Shown in pieces: positions 32,481 through 43,884 of a DNA stretch of 64,000 bases. Each line of letters begins with the position of its first letter. Positions within the stretch are counted from its first letter, which is position 1. The stretch lies in NCBI GenBank assembly GCA_958510875.1, contig OY294068.1, positions 192,410,315 to 192,474,314 of the forward strand, written 5' to 3'. Made by a program: the position numbers and the translations under genes. The notes below the pieces were generated by a model. The model did no database searches. It was not told where the DNA came from and saw only the letters and a program-made list of their open reading frames with translations. The stretch is from Endomychus coccineus (lineage: Eukaryota; Arthropoda; Insecta; Coleoptera; Endomychidae).

Positions 32481-34000
32481 TTTAAATAGATTCGATCTAA
32501 TCAAGGGTGGCAAGAAAAGATATTTTTCGTTGAATAAACGAATTTTGTTATATTCTCTATAAATACAAAACAAATTCACTGAATCTAGATTTGAATAACT
32601 TCAACTGTCCATATTCGGTAACTTCTAGTCGAAACACACAACGATAAACCAACAAGGAGAAGTTTGATAATCATTTTTCATTTCCATGGAAAACTATGCG
32701 AACACGAATTATCCTCAATGTCAACAAAAGTCATTCAACATAGGTATAGAGAACATTGACACAGAATTTAATTCTCTTTCATTTAGTAAAAGAAAAAAAT
32801 TAGCGTTCTATTAGGAAAAAATGAGGTATGAGTTTTTGACCTACCCCGCTCGTTTTCCCAAATTTGAAGGATTTCCGAATCTTTTCCCCCAATAATAAAT
32901 ACACGGGAACCAGAACCCACCGGTTCTTTCTTACGATAGAAAAATAATTTCGAAAGAATAAAATAAAAAAATGACAGAGTTAACGATTTTCAAAGAAGGT
33001 GCAAGCCCAAAAAATCCTAAAGAAACTCTGGATATTTCGAAAACGACTAGATTTAGATATGGAAAAATTACGTGGAGTCTAGAAACGCAATTACTTTCCG
33101 TTGAAAATATCGATGATGATGTCCACTTCCGGTACAGCCGGAAGTGTCTCCATCTCGAAAATATATTTATCGAGCAGCAAATAATTGATTATCGCTGTGC
33201 ACAAATTTTAAGAATGACATCACCAGCAGACCTTAGAATGTGCGTTTTATAAGGAACATTCTGTACTATATTATAGATATGAATGGAGTTAAACGCGATG
33301 TTTGGGGGAATTTTCTGCATTTTGAATTCTAGACAGTGTTTCCTTGCTGAATGAATGTGACCCATTATAATTATTATCACCAGAAGGGTACATCCTGATA
33401 TTTATTACCGACGATGAGATGCAATTTACAGGACTCACCTAACTAAATTGTGAGTGAAAACCTGAACGCTCACCGAGATAGAACGAATGTGCGTCATTAA
33501 AATGAAGGATGAATTTCAGAGAGAATGATGACCTTAATATCGTTACCCGTTTCTCATTTTCTTTTCTTTGTTTCTACAAATATGCAAGGCATTTATTAAA
33601 ATTAGTCATTGTTTGACGGATGATAATCCGTCATATTTAAAACATAATGGATGTTACTTTTATGACATCTTCCTAGGATATTTATTTTTAAATAAGCAAA
33701 GTTCTATAAAGTTGCAGAGAGATCGAGATAGAGAGAGAGATCGAGAGAAATATTTAAAAGTTTTCTTGAAACTTTTCAGAGATTGGTTTCTCATTGATTC
33801 GGGCAGTAAGTTGTATACATGGCTCCCACTATATTTCGGAGATATTTTGATTTTTTGTACTCCATATGATGGACTTTTTCCATGTAGATATTGTTGTGAT
33901 TTCTAGTAGTGTATTTGTGGATTTCCCAGCGTTTCTTGAGATGGTGTTTGTTTGTGGATGTGACATAATATTCCCAGTATGTAAATTAGGCTGTGCCAAA
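32481..34000. other. intronic, no gene; hairpin and purine tract
   Basis: Contains a perfect 9-bp hairpin CACTTCCGG/CCGGAAGTG at 33123-33145 inside a possible MITE-like segment (about 32970-33250) and a GA-rich simple tract at about 33716-33750. Otherwise nothing. Confidence 0.45.
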
Positions 34001-34003
34001 AAA

Positions 34004-35998
34004 AATCAATATTTTTTTATTTCGCTCTTCTTCGAGTATATCATTCCCCGTTCGAATTCATTCAGGTTCCTCAAATTTGAAACAAATCGGTTAATATTTT
34101 AGAGGTGCATCAAGCCCAAAATGTGTTTTTTGAAGTTTTTCCTCAATTTTTGAGAGGTTTCATAACACTGTTATACAATAACGGGATGGTTGACACTTGA
34201 GAGACATTATTACATTCAAACACAAAGTATTTAATGCATTTCAGTCGCCATCCATTTTCCTATAGAAATATTGGTGAAAACAACAATTTTTTAAGGCCTA
34301 AAAACTGTAATTTCAACTTTCAACTTCAATAACTTCATAGTTTTAGGATCGTGATGCGTCATATGCTCTTTTAACATATTCTAGTATCACGTAGCATTAA
34401 TTAAATTGATGATTTCAGAGAAAATCGCCCATCAGTTTTAATAATCTACACTCGAGTGAAAAAACGCACCGCGTGAAAATGCGTCAAAAATGGCAAAAAT
34501 TCAGAGTGCCATAACTCGGTTGCGTTTAGTCGAAAATAGAAGAATCTTTGAGTTCTAAAAAGGTTAGAATCTTCCCTTCAATGTGATGCTACTCAATGTG
34601 ATACCAAATCCATTCCACCCTCTCCCACCCCGCTAAGTAAAATATGTTCCTGGTGTAAAAAAATGTCCCACTTTGACAGCTCGTAGCCGGTTAAAAGGTT
34701 ATTATTAAATCCAAATTCTGACACCGAATTGGAGATGTGGAGAACGCGTTGTATCAAAGAACTATTCTCTCAACATATACGTAACTTGTTGAAAAGATTT
34801 GACTTGAACTGCGAATTTTTAACTGAAGATCCATGGCTTGGAAAAACAACGAGTCTTATATAGGAGCGAAAAAAAAATTTTCATTTTTGCAAAATATAAT
34901 TCCGAATTGACGAAGAACGAAGAGCAACAGCAGTACCTGTTGAAAATTGTCGAGGAGCATAGGCGAATTCCAAGCGTTGCGAAAAAAGCGTTAATGTGAT
35001 GTATGATTACAAATTATTAAATGTATGATTATAAATTATTAAATGATTGTTAAAAATATTTGATTGTAAATACTAGAATATACTCTGTAGATACTCAACA
35101 TATTCTATCAACTTTATGACTCGTCGATTAATTTTATAAAGATTCATTGATTGAGGTACAAAATTGGCAGAGTTGCCAAAAAAACGCAAAATGGTACTTT
35201 TTTTGAAAAATTCATAACTTCCCTCTAAATCATCGTAGAAACTCGAATTTTTGGAGAAAATCGAAGAAAAATGATTGAAATTTATTGACCTGTTGTCTTT
35301 GAGTCCATGATTTTTTCGGCTCGGCCTACAAGCTGTCAAAGTGAGACCTTTTTTGACACCAGAAACATATTTTTCTTAGCGGGTGGGAGGAGGTTGTATG
35401 GATTTGGTATCACATTAACTAACAACACATTAAAGGGAATGTCCTAACCTTTTCAGAACTCAAATATTCATCCATTTTCAATTCAATGCAACCGAGTTAA
35501 GGCAATCTGAATTTTTTGCCATTTTTGGTACATTTTCAAGTGGTGCGTTTTTTCACTCGAGTGTAGATTATCATAACTGATGAGCAATTTTCTCTAAAAT
35601 TATCAATTCAATTCATGCTACCTGATACTAGACTACGTTGAGAGAGCATATGACGCATCACGAACCTAAAAATATGAAGTTGAAAGTTGAAATTACAGTT
35701 TGTAGGCCTTAAAAAATGGTTCTTTTCGCCAATATATCTGTCGGAAAGTGGATGTGGCGACTGAACTGCATTAAATTCCTTGTGTTTGAATGTAATAATG
35801 TCTCCCAAGTGTCAAACATCCCGTTATTGTAGAATAGTGTTGAGAAACCTCTCAAAAATTGAGGAAAAACTTCAAAATACACATTTTGGGCTTGATGCAC
35901 CTCTAAATATTAACCGATTTGTTTCAAATTTGGGGGACCTGAATGAATTTGAACGAGGAATGATATACTTGAAGAAGAGCGAAATAAAAAAATACTGA
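34004..35998. mobile_element. large foldback (inverted-repeat) element, about 2 kb
   Basis: The left arm 34004-34690 and right arm about 35320-35998 are inverted copies. Matching landmarks are TTTATTTCGCTCTTC with its complement near 35980, GAGGTGCATCAAGCCCAAAA at 34102 with TTTTGGGCTTGATGCACCTC at 35884, and CACTCGAGTGAAAAAACGCA at 34450 against its complement near 35550. Identity is roughly 80-85% by eye with small indels. The 630-bp centre has no recognised ORF. A foldback transposon or an old inverted pair of one non-autonomous element are both possible. Confidence 0.6.
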
Positions 35999-36392
35999 CC
36001 ACTGTCAATATTCGATGTTTGTTGAAATGATTTCTACAGGTATCTTGATTCTTTAAGCAGAAAATGAGGTGGATAACGGGCTTCTGTAGAGTAAAGACTG
36101 TGGCTTGGCTCCAGAAAATTATGTTATAACTGATCATTGAGAATGACAGATCATAATAGACGTTAATCAGACCTTGTTCAACAAGATAGTTTTTGAGGGA
36201 GAATATAGCAAAATAGGTTTTTTTGAGCTCATTACAAACCTGATTTATTTGGTCAACCCATCTAATTTCGAATCAACAACATTTGTCAGGAAGTTGAAAC
36301 AACATTTGTATTACCAAATGGGATAATTGAATAAATGGTGAGTGATTTATATTTTCCTGTGAATTCCATTTAATTGTTTTTTTGCAGATTTA

Positions 36393-36702
36393 CTACAAGG
36401 TGGATAATTCCGCACTATAGCGGAACTGACTGAATGCTAACTCAACTCTACGGGTAGCTACCTCATAAAATTCGGGCAAGTTGTTTATATACACTAAGAA
36501 AAGCAGAGGCCCCAGAACATCGCCTTGAGGTGTTCCTAATTTCAGTGACTTGTTCAACTGAATACACGTTGTTAACATGAGCAACAGCACGACGATATTG
36601 TGTGAAAGATATCAACCAGTCATTGATAGTGTCTCTAACACCCATTGCATGAAGCTTTGTTTTCAAGAAGAGTGAATCTATGGTGTCAAAAGCCCTTGAC
36701 AT
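36393..36702 (-). pseudogene. LINE reverse transcriptase fragment
   Basis: Minus frame: SRAFDTIDSLFLKTKLHAMG (motif A, F-D) then VRDTINDWLISFTQYRRAVA; a frameshift near 36560 leads into LKLGTPQGDVLGPLLFLVYI NNLPEF (motif B). YADD is missing. A different LINE from family A. Confidence 0.65.
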
Positions 36703-37051
36703 TTTCCTTTTGTATTATTATACTTTCCTCTGGTTGAAAAGAGTGACGACATTTAGCATGTTGATCATAATATTTTTTCATTTTGTCTCATTTGTTATGT
36801 ATTTGATTTAGGTCAATATTCGAAGTTTAAAACGTTAGAGTGCGCAAGAGTCTATTATTAAATAGTTTACAAGCTATTTCGGTAAATTGAAAACCTAATT
36901 GTGAAAGTACAGTGGCAATTGACTATGGTGGGCCATATGTAAATCCAAGTGCCTCTAACAACCTTCCTGCAACGAGGTCGGGTAGAATGATTGTAAAACC
37001 TGTCAGATATAGAACTTAGTTTGTGAAAGAAGGGAGAGGTTAGATGTAGTA

Positions 37052-37180
37052 GTCTATGACTAAGTGCCCTCAGCATAGAGTGTGACATAGTGTCGGCATG
37101 CAACTGTCCACTCCCATGTATATGTAGTTGCATGCTGACACTCTATGTCACACTCTATGCTGAGGGCACTTAGCCATAGA
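37052..37180. repeat. long hairpin, about 54-bp arms
   Basis: The left arm 37052-37105 and right arm 37126-37180 are complementary apart from a few mismatches (CTAAGTGCCCTCAGCATAGA against TCTATGCTGAGGGCACTTAG); the loop is 20 nt. It ends at the start of the dispersed repeat at 37185. Confidence 0.8.
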
Positions 37181-37184
37181 CCAC

Positions 37185-37790
37185 GGGGAACTCTATGTTT
37201 GACATAAGTCTCTTATATGTCACGAAACTCGTAGTCCCTCGCTCAGCCACCAGCTAGAGCTTGGATCAGGATCATAGTATGGCAACAATCACATTATTAA
37301 GTAAAATAATTTTTCTCATAACGCGATATTTACTATTCTGATTTGAGAGAGGAATAGAACTGCTACTCTTGTCAAAATGTATTACAGACCTTAAAAATAA
37401 CTTCCCCTTTTTCGTTATACATGCCCGCACACATCAAAGACCTCGTTAAAACGATTTCTATCCGGAATCGCAAGCTTCCCTTTTTTTCGCATTTCCGCAT
37501 CTTTCGGTACTTTAAAAACAGAGGTTTCTTGCTTTACACTTTTATACCCCGTTTTGCATTTCGGCACAATGCACGGTTTCGTAATTTTTTTCTAAGAACG
37601 CCGGTATTCCTTGTGTTTACAAGTCAACAATGTGAGTTGCTAGAGAACACGGTCGTATACGTGCCAGAGATCATTCCTCGACTCATGCGCCACCCTTTTG
37701 GTACTATGCAACAGATGACGCTTAGCGGACTCACTTCTCACATAAGAAACAGCCTCGAGTTCCCAGACCTGTATATACGACCGTGCCATA
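37185..37790. repeat. dispersed repeat, copy 2 of 2
   Basis: The partner of 12137-12720. Its plus-strand frame 37421-37831 is open for 136 codons (KDLVKTISIRNRKLPFFSHF..., then YVPEIIPRLMRHPFGTMQQM). The shorter frame in copy 1 aligns in the same phase for about 70 residues. No domain is recognised, and the openness could be a by-product of recent origin. Confidence 0.55.
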
Positions 37791-37831
37791 AACTACTAAA
37801 TCTTACATTATGCATATTGCTTTCTCCATAA

Positions 37832-38639
37832 TGTTGGAAATAATTAGTGGTGAGCAACAACATACCACATGGTCGTATTACTCGATCCACAGATTTAATT
37901 ATAAAAGTGGATCCGATTGTGTCTTTCATTTATCGTCAACCTCTTTCAGTTGAAGTAGAATGTTCATAAACCTAGACGATATACTTTATGAGGATATCAC
38001 ATTGGTAATCATTTATCGTATTACGAAATGGAGCGCATTTAGCCATATTTTATGCAGTTGTTATTTCACGATCAGTCCACAACTTCTACGTAATTTGATT
38101 GGTTGAAGATGTATTCAATAAATACGAACGTAGGCGAAAATATGCCATCTGACTGGGAATTCAACTAAGAGTCTACATTTCAATATCTAAATTCTAAATA
38201 CGAGAAGGCAGCAAATTACTTCATGCATGAATTGACTCACAGTTTATGTTCATGAAATAGTTTACTAATGTCTACATCACTAGACGAGGTCGTGTTTGAA
38301 TTGAGTAATGCATTTAACGTGATATTGAATTGGAATGTGAACTATTGAAGGGTTCTGTAATTGAATCAAAAGTTGATATATAATTGAGACTTCTCCATTT
38401 ATTGTTAAACTTAAATGTAATGGAACTGAGAGTTGGAACTCGTGCAATTAGAATTTTGTGTGCAAAAAAAGTGGTTCATATCCGAGCAACTTAATATTAT
38501 AAACAACAAACAAGAGAATTTGATGAGGTGGATAGATTTGACTTTTGCATACTAAGTAATAATATCTCTCGTCAAAAGTTGATGTACAAAGTTTTGGTAC
38601 ACCAGGTTGAACAGTGACAATACGTCTTTTAATCCCAGA
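37832..38639. other. intronic, nothing recognised
   Basis: AT-rich; short ORFs only. Confidence 0.4.
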
Positions 38640-38999
38640 CATCTATGGGTCTAGTAGATCAGCCCACTTGCAGGGGTTACGCACACCTATGCATGTGCAG
38701 TGTCAGTGCACGGCATACGCGGTTGGTCGTCGGACATACCTCGGAGACGATAAAACTACACCCGAGGAAATCAGAAGTATCCCCTATATTAGGCTACTGA
38801 TATTCATAGAATACACCGGACTGTTGAGGAGGTAGCAACATGATAGGACTATAATGACCGCAGTGCAGTGGGGCTCCGCTTAGGATGGAGAACTAATCTC
38901 ACGGAGGAGGGGTTTTAGTCGGTAGGAATCCGGCTCACCTGGGGGTACGGGCACCCGAGGCGTCTATGCAAGATTTCTCCTCATCTACGCAAAAAAAAA
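38640..38999 (+). mobile_element. retroposon 3' end with poly-A tail
   Basis: A distinctly GC-richer block (about half G+C against a third around it) ending in a broken A-tail (38987-39009). The end GGCACCCGAGGCGTCTATGC and TTTCTCCTCATCTACGC just before the tail look like the 3' untranslated region of an LOA/R1-group LINE or a SINE derived from one. No coding segment or tRNA-like head was recognised. Confidence 0.5.
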
Positions 39000-39009
39000 G
39001 AAAAAAAAA

Positions 39010-40375
39010 GTAACTGATAAACCATATTCGGGAGTGATATAATAAAACACCTTCGATGTTTGGCGAACCTAGATGTTGCAACACCGTCTGCGAATGCAGG
39101 ATCAGCAATCAACAGAACTAGGAATACAAAAAATATGGAATAATCAACAACACTTTGTTTGACGGATAGATGCGTTACCTCGGTATTTTTCATATTTATA
39201 TTGATATTATTTTCAGATGACAATCAAAATAAAATTTTCATCTGAAAATAGTTTCAATATTTTTGCTAGAAACAAATAAACTTTTTTCAACGCTGCTTTC
39301 ACGTTTCTATATTAAACATCACCTACGATGTTGAATTCAACAAATTCAACTTACCCTATTATTGAAAATTCTTGGCTTTTGGGTAGATATCCTATTCTAA
39401 TTATTCAATCCTAGCAATGTATTTCCCCATATTCAAAGTTTGTAGTTTGTGTAAATCTAACTTTCTTTTATTCTACTATTCTACATATCTGAGACATAAG
39501 AAGGATGAAAATAACGGATTTTTCGAGTAAATGCTCAATGATATATCTAAGAAGTGTTCTTAATTGATTTTCAGAATTTCCAATCATATCCTAGGTCTTT
39601 GCAATAAATCGATTCTAGAACGGAACTTGGTAGACGTTTCTCGATCATTAAACTAAAACTTTTATCTGGCGGTCCCCACAACTATTCTAACAATGTTTGA
39701 AAGCTAAATACATCTTTCTTCAAAACAATTCGTAGACTGTTCGATGTGATATATGGTTATTCGATTTTGTGATGGGTAAATTCGGTACGTTAGGTTTCAG
39801 CTTTCGAGATAAATGCTTTCTGTGGTCAAAAAAATTCATGTTTCGCTGTAACATCTATGTCGTTTAGTTGGAATAATGAACATTACGAAATAGATTCTGC
39901 GTAACGTATTAAATGAATCGATGGTTCTCTAATCTTCCAAATTCAAATACCACCGATCTTCACTCCATGTATATGCTATCGAAATATCAAACAATATAGT
40001 AGAGATTAATGTTATTGTAATGTCACTACAATAGTTTCATACACATATCAAATTGAATTTTGAAGAGCATATTGAAAAACAATCCAACAAGAGCTTTTCG
40101 CCATTACTATCGAAGACTTCAACTCTCTGGAAGACTAGTGGAACATGCTTTTGATATCTTACAGAGGATTCAATGGAACATCTCTAGTTTGGTCGACTCC
40201 ATCGATTCTATTGAACAATTGTTGTAATATGTTTTTGATGACGAGAAATTCGATGCCAACTTTAGTTTTAACATCAGTCATCAGATGTTGATTATCTACG
40301 TTACATCGGCTCATCAGATACACACTAACCACATTAAAATCATGTTTCAAAGGGTTTAGGCAGAAGTAAATATAA
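39010..40375. other. intronic, nothing recognised
   Basis: A small hairpin ATTTTCAGATGA/TCATCTGAAAAT lies at about 39210-39249. No gene. Confidence 0.4.
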
Positions 40376-40425
40376 CTATAAATTCTCGGGAAATAGGTCA
40401 CATTAACACTTTGTTATAAATTTTC

Positions 40426-40467
40426 GTCTTTACGTACGTTTCGGTCTCACGACCATCATCAGAAGAC
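40426..40467 (-). ncRNA. hammerhead ribozyme motif, intact-looking
   Basis: Minus strand: stem I GUCUU/AAGAC (5 perfect pairs), core CUGAUGA, one extra U, stem II GGUC/GACC with a GUGA tetraloop, GAAA, stem III as the palindrome ACGUACGU, cleavage base A. All core nucleotides are present. The extra base between the core and stem II and the very short stem III are shared with the other copies here and match the minimal PLE variants described as dimeric and weakly active. It is sense-oriented in the synaptotagmin pre-mRNA. Confidence 0.72.
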
Positions 40468-40716
40468 TTATTATGTCAAAAAGGGTTTATTAAAACTAAT
40501 TTAGCACAAGCGTCCATATCGCACAAATTTCAATAAAAAAAGGCCCACGCCGTCGAAACGAACAGAACCACGAATAATCGAAATTGTATCGTCAATTCCA
40601 ATTTCGATTATTCGTGGTTCTGTTCGTTTCGACGGCGTGGACCCTTTTTATTGAAATTTGTGCGATATTGACGTTTGTGCTAAATTAGTTTTAATAAACC
40701 CTTTTTGACATAATAA

Positions 40717-40758
40717 GTCTTCTGATGATGGTCGTGAGACCGAAACGTACGTAAAGAC
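40717..40758 (+). ncRNA. hammerhead ribozyme motif, intact-looking, mirror copy
   Basis: Identical 42-nt motif on the plus strand, in the right arm of the palindrome. It is antisense to the synaptotagmin gene. Confidence 0.72.
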
Positions 40759-40814
40759 GAAAATTTATAACAAAGTGTTAATGTGACCTATTTCCCCAGA
40801 ATTTTTATATATAA

Positions 40815-41880
40815 TTCATACTGGGTCAAGAATCTTTATCAGTAAATATAACAACATCCTTTTGATATCTTACGTATAGGAAAATTTTGATTTTGTCGAC
40901 TTTATTGATGCTATTGAAAAATGAGCATTCCAAGAATGTTAGTTCTATTTTATTACTTGAATTCATGGGTTCAATTAATTACAAATACCAGACAATTAAT
41001 CAACAAACAATAACTGTTAAAGTTAGACATCACAGGATGAAACTCGGAAAATCTCTTCATTGGCTACGTAATTATTTAAATTACCAACACAATTGCCCCA
41101 ATGTTTTATAATTATCACCCCCTCTCGTATTGATTGGACACCGCAGATACTGTCTGTATACACACATTAGTTTCAATTAGCAAACACAAGGTCGAACGCC
41201 TACAGCGCTATTCCTTCGAACTTGGAACTTGGAACGTAAGCAAGGGCACGGTTTTCCCGCAAAGTTCACTGATCCCTGTTAGAGTCAACTGATGTATTAT
41301 TCGAAGCGTGAATGCTTTGAAGATATAATGACTCTGTAAGTGGCGTTTGGTTTTACATTGGGGAAATTGAACGGGAATATTAAGGCGCGGATCGGAATGA
41401 ATTTTAATAATGTCTACATTCAATCAGCGTGATACAATAGAGCCTGGATGATTTTAATACTCATTAGTGAATACTTGGTTACGGGCTGTGAATGCATCCA
41501 TATGTATTGATCTATACGTACAATAATTCAGTTGGAAATAGTAATATGAAATGTTCAAAGTACACTGTTTCGGCTTATTAAGTAGAATGGACGATCCCTC
41601 CCCCCCTATTCTCAAGGGCCCCATTCTCACGAACTTGCGTTCAAACATCTATTTACCAGAATCGAATTGTGGTACTTTGGGGCTGAAAAAAAGCATTATA
41701 ATTCAACTCACTTTGTTGTAAACACACATTTCTACCAGTGGCATCTACCAGTGCGTTTTTTCGAGCCCTAAGCTACCACAATGCGATTTCTGGAAGATAG
41801 ACGTTGGGACGCAAATTCGTCAGGAAAGGGTTCTTGAGAGTATGGGTTGGACGGATTAATTATTGATCTGGGTGAACTTA
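40815..41880. other. intronic, nothing recognised
   Basis: No coding or repeat signal recognised. Confidence 0.35.
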
Positions 41881-41899
41881 TATAAAACCGAAATTCTCA

Positions 41900-42400
41900 T
41901 TTACTGCTTTTTGGGAGTACCGAGCAAATAATGTGTATACCAGAAGTGCAATAAATAGCAACTTAGTTCTGTGTTCTGTGAGACATGTATCAGCTAAGAG
42001 ACATATTATTTTCATTAGCTCTAGAGTATATAATACACTACCCAACTTACTAAGAAGGCAGCCATATAAAAAGGCCAAAAAGCAAATTCATGACTGGATA
42101 ATTGAGAACCACTATATTGTAAACTTTACTAAAATGAGATTGTTCTTTTTGTGAGGTAAAAGTATTATTTATTAAGTATTGGATATTATTAATATTATTA
42201 GGTATATCTATGGTGTATAAATAAATGAATAAAAGTATCATTAAGAAAGGCTAATTAATTCATAATCAGCACACACAGATTTTGAAATCCATTGTGCTGG
42301 TAAAATTTAGCATAGTTAGGTAATATAACAACTATTAACGAAAGTAAAAAAAATGTAAACTATGTACCTAAGTTACTGAATAAATTGAAATTCGATTCAA
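41900..42400 (+). pseudogene. LINE ORF2 C-terminal end and 3' UTR
   Basis: The plus frame 41933-42154 reads LVLCSVRHVSAKRHIIFISS, then RVYNTLPNLLRRQPYKKAKK and IHDWIIENHY. The pattern V-x-H-x-x-x-K-R-H, then x-x-Y-N-x-L-P, is the common end of Jockey/CR1-like LINE proteins. The 3' tail fades near 42400 (GATTCAAATTCAAATCA). Confidence 0.55.
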
Positions 42401-42419
42401 ATTCAAATCACCTGATATT

Positions 42420-43080
42420 TCTTGATTAGATTATTCATTTGGATACTATCATCACGATTTCAGACTTATATCTAATTCTCCTCTTGGACATTCAAAAATG
42501 ACCTCACTCATTTTCCAAGACCATTTTTTAAATATAATTTGTAGTATAAATTGTCATAACTACATCGAGTAAACTATCATCCAAATATTTTTTTCAGATT
42601 TTAATATTGTGTTTCATTCATTCTCTTCAAGGTTTCAATTTTTGTAATAGTTTTGATTATACAATTTAAGAAGATAACATAATCAGTTGTGGAATGATGT
42701 TGATTATTCCTGCTGATTCAGTTATTTGTCTTTCGAACTTGTGGCCAACGTTTTGCTCGTATTGTCTATATTTCAGGGTTTAAACGATCGATACGACTCC
42801 ATCCTTTTTCTTGTGCCGTGTTTTAGAGGGAAATTTTTGTCAGAGCGCCACATCCAAGCTCATCCAAGTTTCAAGGACGATAACACTTTTTTTGTTGGAA
42901 TTAATCAATCTAATTAAAATTGTTTCATATCCAAATTAACATCTTAAAATTTGAACCTTGGCTCAAAAATTATGTTTCTTCATCATCAACATTTATTTAT
43001 CTCGTAGTACCGGAAATTCTTGATTTATAATCGGTAATCCGATCAATCAAGAATCTAGGGACGCGTGTCACTACGAGCCC
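42420..43080. other. intronic, nothing recognised
   Basis: No feature recognised; possibly LINE 3' UTR near 42980-43080. Confidence 0.3.
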
Positions 43081-43084
43081 TGAG

Positions 43085-43480
43085 TGTACAATATCCTAGT
43101 GATCTAGTTGGGATCATTAGACACAAAAGGCCACTTCAAAACCTTTCAGTGGCACCCCACTTCAAAGCCGTACATCCATTGGAATATGATTCAGTCCTGC
43201 AGCATTTATATCTATTATGGCATTGATTATTATTATGGATGAGGTGTTGCAGCCTGAGAGAACCCAGTACTGAATATTCTACTTGGATTTGAGATGCAGT
43301 TTCGTCTGTCTCTCTGTATTTACTACAAACTGAGTCATCAATAGTGTTCATAAAGTGCAGCTATCTGTTCAGGGGACAGTGGCCTGTAAGCAGCCCTGTC
43401 TTCTGCTTATGGATGGAAGAAGTTTCGAGCATTTGCACGAGAACTGTCTATCCAGTAGCTCTTAAAGACCGCGGAGCTTC
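43085..43480 (-). pseudogene. LINE family B C-terminal end
   Basis: Minus frame: GLLTGHCPLNR then MNTIDDSVCSKYRETDETAS and VLGSLRLQHL. The same zinc-knuckle tail as at 17.0, 52.5, 56.4 and 58.5 kb, with the second Cys lost. 3'-end-only fragment. Confidence 0.6.
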
Positions 43481-43884
43481 TTAGTGAAATAATTTGACTT
43501 GTATTTTTGAGCCCGCTAGCTAAATAATAGCTGAAATTTCTTTTAGGGTATATTGCATCTGATTTGTTATGACTTCATCAGCTTCAAAGCTTTTCCTTCG
43601 GCATACGGTGATTCTTTGTTTGCATCGACGCTTAATTTCGTTGTGCGTAAACATTTTCGATTAGGTGGCGTCGGTTACCGTATTTATTACCATTTGCTCT
43701 GACACGGAACTGAATCGAACAAAACAATAACAACGTGTGGGATATATGTATATATACACTAGAGGCGGGATACACTTAATTGCCTGTCAAAAGAATTTCT
43801 ACTGGATTCCACTGATGCGGGAGTTTTATCACGAAAACGAATACGAACCGTTCATCTTTATAGACAACATAATCAAATATTTAC

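Larger units (their letters stand above)
40380..40805. repeat. near-perfect palindrome (about 206-bp arms) carrying two hammerhead motifs
   Basis: Arms 40380-40585 and 40600-40805 are inverted copies with only a few differences, around a 14-bp centre. Each arm runs from TAATGTGACCTATTTCCC through the hammerhead to AACAGAACCACGAATAATCG. It looks like two pLTR-like Penelope-element repeats joined head to head. Another, more decayed copy of one arm lies at 60840-61045 and a scrap at about 59705-59740. Confidence 0.8.

Noticed and set aside
38640..38990. GC-rich block as a tRNA or CpG-island promoter
   Set aside because: No cloverleaf or A/B boxes could be fitted, and the block ends in a poly-A tail, so it is a retroposon end.
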